Assembly (NCBI GenBank): GCA_963513935.1
Contig: OY740769.1
Location: forward strand, 40,699,120 to 40,763,119
DNA: 64,000 nucleotides
Source of the DNA: Aphrophora alni
Taxonomy: Eukaryota; Arthropoda; Insecta; Hemiptera; Aphrophoridae
Direction of reading: 5' to 3'
Shown: piece after piece, positions 59,501 through 64,000 of the stretch
Layout of the letters: each line of letters begins with the position of its first letter
Numbering within the stretch: position 1 is the first letter of the stretch
The notes under the pieces: generated by a model
Told to the model about the DNA's origin: nothing
Database searches by the model: none
What the model saw: only the letters and a program-made list of their open reading frames with translations
Position numbers and translations under genes: made by a program

Positions 59501-60050
59501 GACAAGAGTAGGAAATGGGCAACCTTTTTCCAGAAGCCGTGACACAATCAGCCTTCACCCTGGTGATGGATTTAAAAGCCTTGGTGTTCTTCAATTTTTT
59601 AAAAAGGGCTTTAGAAATGACGCATCTTACTGAACCGGAGTCCAGCAGAGCCTTAACTTTAATTTGCCCAAAAGCTACTTCCACCAAAGGCAAAAACTGA
59701 TCGTTCAGACCCCTAGATTTAAGAGAAATGTTATTTTTTTTTTGAAGTTTGCAGTTGGAAAGCTTAGAGCTGGAATAGGTTTGCCTGGACCTATTCCGTA
59801 GAGAGAAGAATTTACAGCCCCAGATATAGTGACCGGGTATGCCACAATGATAACAGATGGGAGTAACGTAATTTTGAATTTTATTGCCGAAATTGTTTCT
59901 TCTTGAATGGGAAATTGAGTTTAAATTTTGAAAGGGAGGTTTATTAAAAAAATGTGGTTTCGTGTTATGTTTAAATCCGATGTGGTTGGTTTTAGAAAGG
60001 GAGGCTGGCCTGGAGCTACCAACTAGACTCCAAACCTGCCTCCGTTTTTT
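56598..60050 (-). CDS. pol: Gypsy pol: protease, RT, RNase H, integrase
   Basis: Counted from the frame's first Met (60086) there are 1162 residues. Real synthesis should start by a minus-1 shift at 60044-60050, near residue 13. Domains in order: an extra CCHC knuckle CYHCGIPGHYIWGC (78-91), protease LLDSGS (near 150), RT with VFDLNSAYHQI (near 409) and catalytic YLDD (472-475), and RNase H with LQTDASSVALG (near 620), ETDNQALSW (near 687) and ADSLSR (near 732). Integrase follows with an HHCC zinc site (H824/H832 region, CSVC 862-865) and catalytic D894, D954 and E989 (in NNAERLNR). It ends AHVEQLKPHHIN with no chromodomain. All catalytic residues checked are present and no stop breaks the frame, so the gene looks functional. 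Confidence 0.95.
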   Translation of the reverse strand, partial: KKRRQVWSLVGSSRPASLSKTNHIGFKHNTKPHFFNKPPFQNLNSISHSRRNNFGNKIQNYVTPICYHCGIPGHYIWGCKFFSLRNRSRQTYSSSKLSNCKLQKKNNISLKSRGLNDQFLPLVEVAFGQIKVKALLDSGSVRCVISKALFKKLKNTKAFKSITRVKADCVTASGKRLPISYSCRLHLKMEHCSWNVDFLVAHKLSCPLILGSDFISKTGLVLDLSAKNFYFKFSRSIVFPLCNFSNSAYKPIVSTTSESTAPDPLGHLQKDDKNAILKIINDFPQVLTKRLGLTHLVEYDIQLKDNTPVKCSPYQLAPPKMEYLREHINELLDSGVVEPSRSAYASPVFLVQHPEKKTRMVIDYRRLNQNIVVEAVPLPNLHQSFNWFVGAKYFTVFDLNSAYHQIPLSQKSKQITSFCTPWMLYQFTRVPFGLCTGAQVLTRLLDQVFHDIKFKFIFNYLDDLVIYSKTWEEHQKHLREVLTRLRRAGLTVNPDKVRFAVNEISFLGHLVSSRGVQIDPSRTKAIRNFPQPKNPKAVSRFIGMVNFFAKFIPNFAEHAAPLNLLRRKGQKFSWQAEQEKAFKHLREAITQPPVLRMADFAKPFILQTDASSVALGAVLLQEIDGSRQPIAYASRTLTPAERKASSAYEAECLAVVFGVEKFRQYLEHREFLLETDNQALSWLLARPRQLGKLGRWIAKLTSLKFKVAHIRGTQNIIADSLSRMFEPENFNEENVTFSCTSLLTNFPLAFHDIQTHQKADPILKNIIADLEQNISSEKYCLSKGVLCLKNHLEKPTRIYLPQSLVDLVINYHHDSVVGGHLGVLKTLFKVKENFYWPTLKQDVTSKVRACSVCAVSKPAHNSKLGYLASTVPNRPMEKLHIDYVGQLPRTKQGYNMILVAVDQFSKFTWLMPVRDATSHSTIKALSQNIFQNFGFPKIIISDNAQCFVSHVFRNFCFSRGIKHATLSPYHPQPNNAERLNRNLKAALIAYHSKNQSSWDDSLCWLQLAFNFAHHETLKATPFSILFNFLPNTPLSLSWNIHDLLPKPNTNPSQVWRQAKDNIMKAHQKAEKTYNKFRKPHLYKINDLVWCKTHPLSSAIDKRAAKLMPRWSGPFRIIDFLTPVTVALSFANSPRFIKKAHVEQLKPHHIN
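60000..60050 (-). promoter_or_regulatory. Programmed minus-1 frameshift signal, gag to pol
   Basis: In the gag frame the minus strand reads A_AAA_AAC (60044-60050), a canonical slippery heptamer. Directly after it GGAGGC (60038-60043) can pair with GCCTCC (60000-60005), and an inner GGAG (60028-60031) with CTCC (60012-60015), making a hairpin. gag ends 21 bases downstream at 60023, and pol is in the minus-1 frame from this point. A GC-rich hairpin beginning at once after the heptamer is closer than the usual 5-9-base spacer, so pairing may open partly, or the inner stem may be the active part. Confidence 0.85.
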
Positions 60051-61306
60051 GGAGGATATTGCCTTGTTGGAGGCCGGTTTCGACACTCTGGGCTTCTATG
60101 TCCCGGCTGCCCGCAACTGTAACAGACTACAGGTCTTGTAGGTCTAAAATCAGGACTTTTAAACTCAGGTCTCTTTAATGGAGCCCTTTGCCTGTCAGTG
60201 TACATGATGTTATTTACGTGAGCGCAGAGTCGATCTAGATCTGCGAAATTTTTAGGCTTAGTCGCAAAAACTAAACAGTTGCGGACTTCCGGAGACAGTC
60301 CCTCCAGAATGACGTCCGTGACCTCCAATTCGGACTTATCTAAATTAAGTGTTTCTGCAGCCTCTTTAATTTCATTTACAAAGATGTGCACCGCCTCGTT
60401 AGTCTTCTGGGGCCTATAAAATAACTCCTGCACTAAAGAAGCTAACCGTTTTGATGGTATAAAGAGACTTAAGGCCTCTTTATGAAAGGTATTAAATGCC
60501 TGATGTCTAATCAGACATGAATTTAAAGGGCCCTGAGCATAGGGCATCAGAACATTATTAATGTTTAAGGCTACGTCCGGGTAAGTTTTAACTATTTTTA
60601 AAGAAATTTTAAAAAAATTTAATAATTTGTCAAGGTCGAACCCATCTGTCTGAGGAATTGTCTTAATTATTTGTTCGGCAGGATGACTTAATTTTCCGTA
60701 TAAGGAAATGTATTGACAGCCTTTCGAGCTGCTAGGTGTAGTTTGCTGAGCCTCAGCCTGCGGCGTGTCCGCAAGGAGATTTGGCCCATTAGACCGAGAT
60801 GGCTCTGCAGAGCTAGCTTTAGTGGTTCCCCCAGAGGGCGTTAGCGGGATGCTTACGTTTAGTTTTAGAGGAGCAACGGTTTGCTCAAAGGCTTTAAATT
60901 TTTCTTTGAGCGTAGCGAAATTGTTATGTAGCTCGGCCAGATCCCGTGGCACGTTGTTGTCTGCTACTTTTAGTTGTTCAGTGTGCACCCGATTTAGGAA
61001 CTCTAGTCGTCTTCCGAAGACGTTTATGCGCGCACGAACACGAATCATTTTGATTCCTCTTTCGGAATCGAGGTTCTCCAGGTCGTCTTGCAAGACAAAC
61101 AAGGAGTTCCGGGCTAACGCTATCTGTTGCAAGAGGATGTCTTCAGTGAAGTTTCCCATTTCGGGCTCGACGCTGTTCTGCAGAAGGGACCTAAGAGAGG
61201 TTCGCATTTTAGCTACAATGTCTTTTTCACCACCTCTAGCTACTACCTCAAAAGCAAGCTCGGTATTCTTTAACGAATCCACTAATCGCAGCAAATCCAC
61301 TGCCAT
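60023..61306 (-). CDS. gag: Gypsy gag
   Basis: 427 residues from ATG at 61306. The N-terminal third is rich in Leu, Glu and Arg and probably coiled coil (about residues 1-150). A Ser/Thr/Pro-rich linker (about 155-195) leads into a helical capsid-like region (about 200-350; CQYISLYGKLSHPAEQII, then LFYRPQKTNEAVHIFVNEI). One CCHC zinc knuckle, CYSCGQPGHRSPEC, lies near 395-408. It would form the particle and bind the RNA. The same start (MAVDLLRL) is kept in the derivative at 2580-2582, which supports this ATG. A second knuckle is encoded at the start of pol, so Gag-Pol would carry two. Confidence 0.93.
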   Translation of the reverse strand: MAVDLLRLVDSLKNTELAFEVVARGGEKDIVAKMRTSLRSLLQNSVEPEMGNFTEDILLQQIALARNSLFVLQDDLENLDSERGIKMIRVRARINVFGRRLEFLNRVHTEQLKVADNNVPRDLAELHNNFATLKEKFKAFEQTVAPLKLNVSIPLTPSGGTTKASSAEPSRSNGPNLLADTPQAEAQQTTPSSSKGCQYISLYGKLSHPAEQIIKTIPQTDGFDLDKLLNFFKISLKIVKTYPDVALNINNVLMPYAQGPLNSCLIRHQAFNTFHKEALSLFIPSKRLASLVQELFYRPQKTNEAVHIFVNEIKEAAETLNLDKSELEVTDVILEGLSPEVRNCLVFATKPKNFADLDRLCAHVNNIMYTDRQRAPLKRPEFKSPDFRPTRPVVCYSCGQPGHRSPECRNRPPTRQYPPKNGGRFGV

Positions 61307-61995
61307 CTTAACTGTTGCTGATAAATAAAAAAAATTTAATCAAGTGTTTTTAAATAAAAAAAAATTTCTTTTAAGATGATGTAAAAAAGGTGAAAGAGCC
61401 AGAGAAAGACTCAAGAATTATATGTAGTGTAGTTGTTGTGTATATATGTGTGTGTGTAAGTATGAATTGATACAGACAAGCGAAAGAAAACTCGAGAAAA
61501 TTTTTTGAAGGAGATTTTGAAATTTTTTTTTTGTTTTTTTTTTTGTTTTTAACTATTTTTGGATTTTATTATTTATTTAAATTTTTTTTTGGATTCCCGA
61601 ATGAGCCCGCTGTCTGGATCAAATTCAGTGAATGACTAGGGTGCAGTGTATGTAAATATATATATATAAAAAAAAATATTTAAGCAGACAAAATAATAAA
61701 AAAAAAATTTTATCGAAATTGGTTTAGAAGTTTTTGTGTAAGTGTTTATAAAAATAACTAAATAATAAAAAAAAGAGACTATAGATTTATAGAGATTTAA
61801 ATATTTAAACTAAATAATAAAAAAAAATTTCATCAGCAACAGTTGTGCAGTATTTGAAAAAGCTGCAAAACATAAAAAAGAGCCTTGTTTACAAAGATAA
61901 TTTTGAATTTAAATTTAGATAGTTCCAATGCAAAATTTTGAAAATTAACTACGGTTCCAGAATTTAAAATTAACCACGCTCTGCTACCAAAAACA
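61307..61995 (-). other. Gypsy 5' leader
   Basis: AT-rich untranslated leader with long A and T runs and a TATATATGTGTGTGTGT-like stretch. It is shared with the derivative (about 2590-3287), which suggests it holds the packaging and reverse-transcription signals. Confidence 0.8.
61972..61989 (-). other. Gypsy primer binding site
   Basis: The minus strand reads TGGTAGCAGAGCGTGGTT, six bases from the LTR, identical to the site at 3264-3281. It fits initiator methionine tRNA (3' end CTCTGCTACCA). Confidence 0.72.
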
Positions 61996-64000
61996 TGTTA
62001 CCAGGGGACTTAAATTTAATAAAGGCGGAACCAAAATGGTAACAATGTTTGAAAAGAAAAAATAAAAAAAAGACAAAGACAAATTTAGTAATTAACAAGG
62101 CTCAAGTTTATTGAAAGCAGAAGGAAATTTCGGCGCTTCAGACTTTGTCATTTACAACAAAAGACATCCTGACACAAATCATCAATAAAAAAAAAACTTA
62201 TGATTAACAATATCATAAATTGTAAAAGTTATAAGCCCTTAATTGTAACATATAATAATTTAGAAAAAAAAAATTAATCAACAGATTCTAAAAATTTATC
62301 CCCCCTTTTAATATGTATATTTATAGTTACAAAAATTTAACAAAAAAAACAATGAGCACAGCTTAATAATTCACAGAATTATAATTAATCAAAAAAAAAG
62401 ATTATACGCCCTTAATGTAAAAGTATAATAATAAAAAAAAAATTTAATCAAAAGATTCAAAAAAAGAAAAAAAACTTATCCCCCCCTTTTTAGTTTATAA
62501 GATGATAGTTTCTTTTTAAACAATTACAGAATTTAACAAAATATAAAAGAGTTTGATATTTTAAGTTCAAAAATCATATCTATAGTTAACATGTTTATCA
62601 CTAAACTAAAGATACATAATATAACTGGTTTGAAAAATTTCTTAAAAACTATATTGGCCAAATAAATTTATATATTTTAAACAAACAAAAAAAGGAATTT
62701 AGAATTTTGAAATTTTGTTAATTGACGTCAATTATTTTAATTTGGAAATTAACCTCTTGGAGGTTGTTAGGACCGAAAATTGCATGCAGGCTCCACCCAA
62801 TAATTGTTTTTTATATATATTTTATAATTAACTACACAGGTCTACATTTAGAAAATAGTCTTAAGGAACACATATTTGCGAAAGTAAATTTAGGCACATA
62901 TACAAAATGAGTTAGTTAAAGTTCTGTAAAGTCAGCTGTAGAAAAAGACATCACTTTTATGCACTTGAAAATGTGAAGTTACGTTATACAAAAAAAAACG
63001 TGTTTTGCCAACAGGACGAAACTTGTTAGGATGTTTCGTTGGTTTGCGCAATGTGAGACAAGAATTTCTTTATTTCTCCAATTTCTCCTATTTGTCCTAC
63101 CAGCATATTAGCTGTGAGCAAAAAACATGTTCTTTTAGTGTCTGTACAAAATCAGACATGTTTTAGCATTAATGTTCATCATTAAAGAAATATCTGATTA
63201 TTTGCCAAAATTAAAGAAAATTGATTGTATAACAGAAATTCGTTAAGATGGTACTTAAAAGCTTCTTAGATTATTATAAATCTATTTATATATATTTTAA
63301 TTTTGTTTAAAAGAAAGCTTGTATAAGACTTGTAAGATTTTGCAAAAGCTTGTAAAACGAAATTTTCTGATTTAGAAGAAATTTCCTCAATTGTTTTATA
63401 TTTGACATGTTCATATTCTGATCATTTAATGTTCAACACTAGTTTGCACTTATTTCACAAAAATGTTCAAAACGTAAAATGTGCCTTTGCAAGATTTTGT
63501 AAATGATGTTTTAAGAAAAGAAAATTTTTATAATCATTTAGTTGCAAAAGGAAATAGAATATTGAATAAAACATGAAATACATATTTTAAAGAATACATG
63601 ATAATTAACAAATTATTTTAAAAATTAACAAAATTTATAATATGACAAAATCTGTAAGGTTGAAGTACCTGGTAAATCCTGTCGCAGATCACGTGAGGTA
63701 GTACCGAGAAAATGATGGTTAATTTTAACATTTTTGAACCAGATTATTAGACTAAGGCGCACAATTAGTAATTTAACATGATGTTTTAGAAAGACGGTAA
63801 TTTTGAGAGAAGAAAGAAAACTTTTAGCTAACGGAGTTATGAAGAGTGTAGACCATGTTGTTATCGCATGTAGACTGTGGACCGGTAATCGAGAAGCTAG
63901 CTTGACCGGCGAAAATGTACTTTGGTTTCAAGTATCAGGTGATGCTTGGTTTAGGAGCGGGCCGCTAGATGCCAGCATCTGTCAAGCGACGGAAAGTGGA
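61996..64000 (-). repeat. 5' LTR, subfamily B, cut by the window edge
   Basis: Matches 53750-55816. 2005 bp are visible and about 60 more are expected beyond the window. The antisense frame recurs from about 63792 and is open to the edge. Confidence 0.95.

Larger units (their letters stand above)
53750..64000 (-). mobile_element. Long-LTR Ty3/Gypsy retrotransposon, near complete, subfamily B
   Basis: The element is on the minus strand and runs off the right edge of the window by about 60 bases. It has near-identical 2.07-kb LTRs, an initiator-methionine-type primer binding site, a long AT-rich leader, intact gag, intact pol joined by a frameshift, a 0.78-kb region between pol and LTR, and a polypurine tract. 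Total length is about 10.3 kb. There is no env-like frame on the element's own strand. Domain order protease-RT-RNase H-integrase and pol ending HVEQLKP are typical of insect Ty3/Gypsy. LTRs of this length recall the Osvaldo/Ulysses/Woot group, but that placement is an inference. It looks recently active. Confidence 0.93.

Noticed and set aside
60765..61328. 187-codon plus-strand open frame opposite gag
   Set aside because: Shadow of gag; no independent support.

Overview
The window is AT-rich eukaryotic DNA from an arthropod, most likely an insect. The evidence is a five-exon chemoreceptor gene of the insect gustatory receptor (7tm_7) type, introns with GTAAGT donors, long microsatellites, and Ty3/Gypsy, Pao/BEL and Penelope-like retroelements. 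There is no rRNA, tRNA, CRISPR or bacterial-style operon. The species cannot be fixed from this sequence.

Layout. 1-7041 holds a nested LTR arrangement, all on the minus strand: a short, non-autonomous derivative of a long-LTR Ty3/Gypsy element (partial 3' LTR 1-1147, internal 1148-3287, 5' LTR 3288-5350) that appears to have landed inside an LTR of a second subfamily (remainder 5351-7041). 7042-11930 has no recognisable gene but contains a ~144-bp tandem repeat. 11930-14760 is a decayed Penelope-like element (plus strand) split by a second one (minus strand) with inverted terminal arms. 14760-21780 shows no gene, only a foldback and a short dispersed repeat.

21781-38800 is a gustatory receptor cluster. 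It has a dead exon-2 copy (21781-22014), a full gene model with five phase-0 exons (23399-34392, 369 codons) and a dead exon-1 copy (38274-38792). The introns of the intact gene carry an (AC)n microsatellite, primer-binding-site-like repeats and a foldback repeat. 38793-43945 has foldback, SINE-like and possible LINE remnants.

43946-49203 is a young but defective Pao/BEL element: near-identical 495/496-bp LTRs, a frame change, a nonsense codon in the reverse transcriptase, and an in-frame deletion removing the rest of RNase H and the integrase. 49204-53749 is gene-less.

53750-64000 is a near-complete Ty3/Gypsy element on the minus strand with 2.07-kb LTRs. Its gag (60023-61306) and pol (56598-60050) are joined by a clear A_AAA_AAC minus-1 frameshift site with a hairpin directly downstream. 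Its 5' LTR runs off the window.

The least expected signals are antisense reading frames in the long-LTR family: one inside the LTR, shared by five LTR copies, and a 153-codon frame with only three stops between pol and the 3' LTR. Others are hammerhead-like motifs in Penelope-type termini and short foldbacks, and the trans-dependent deletion derivatives.
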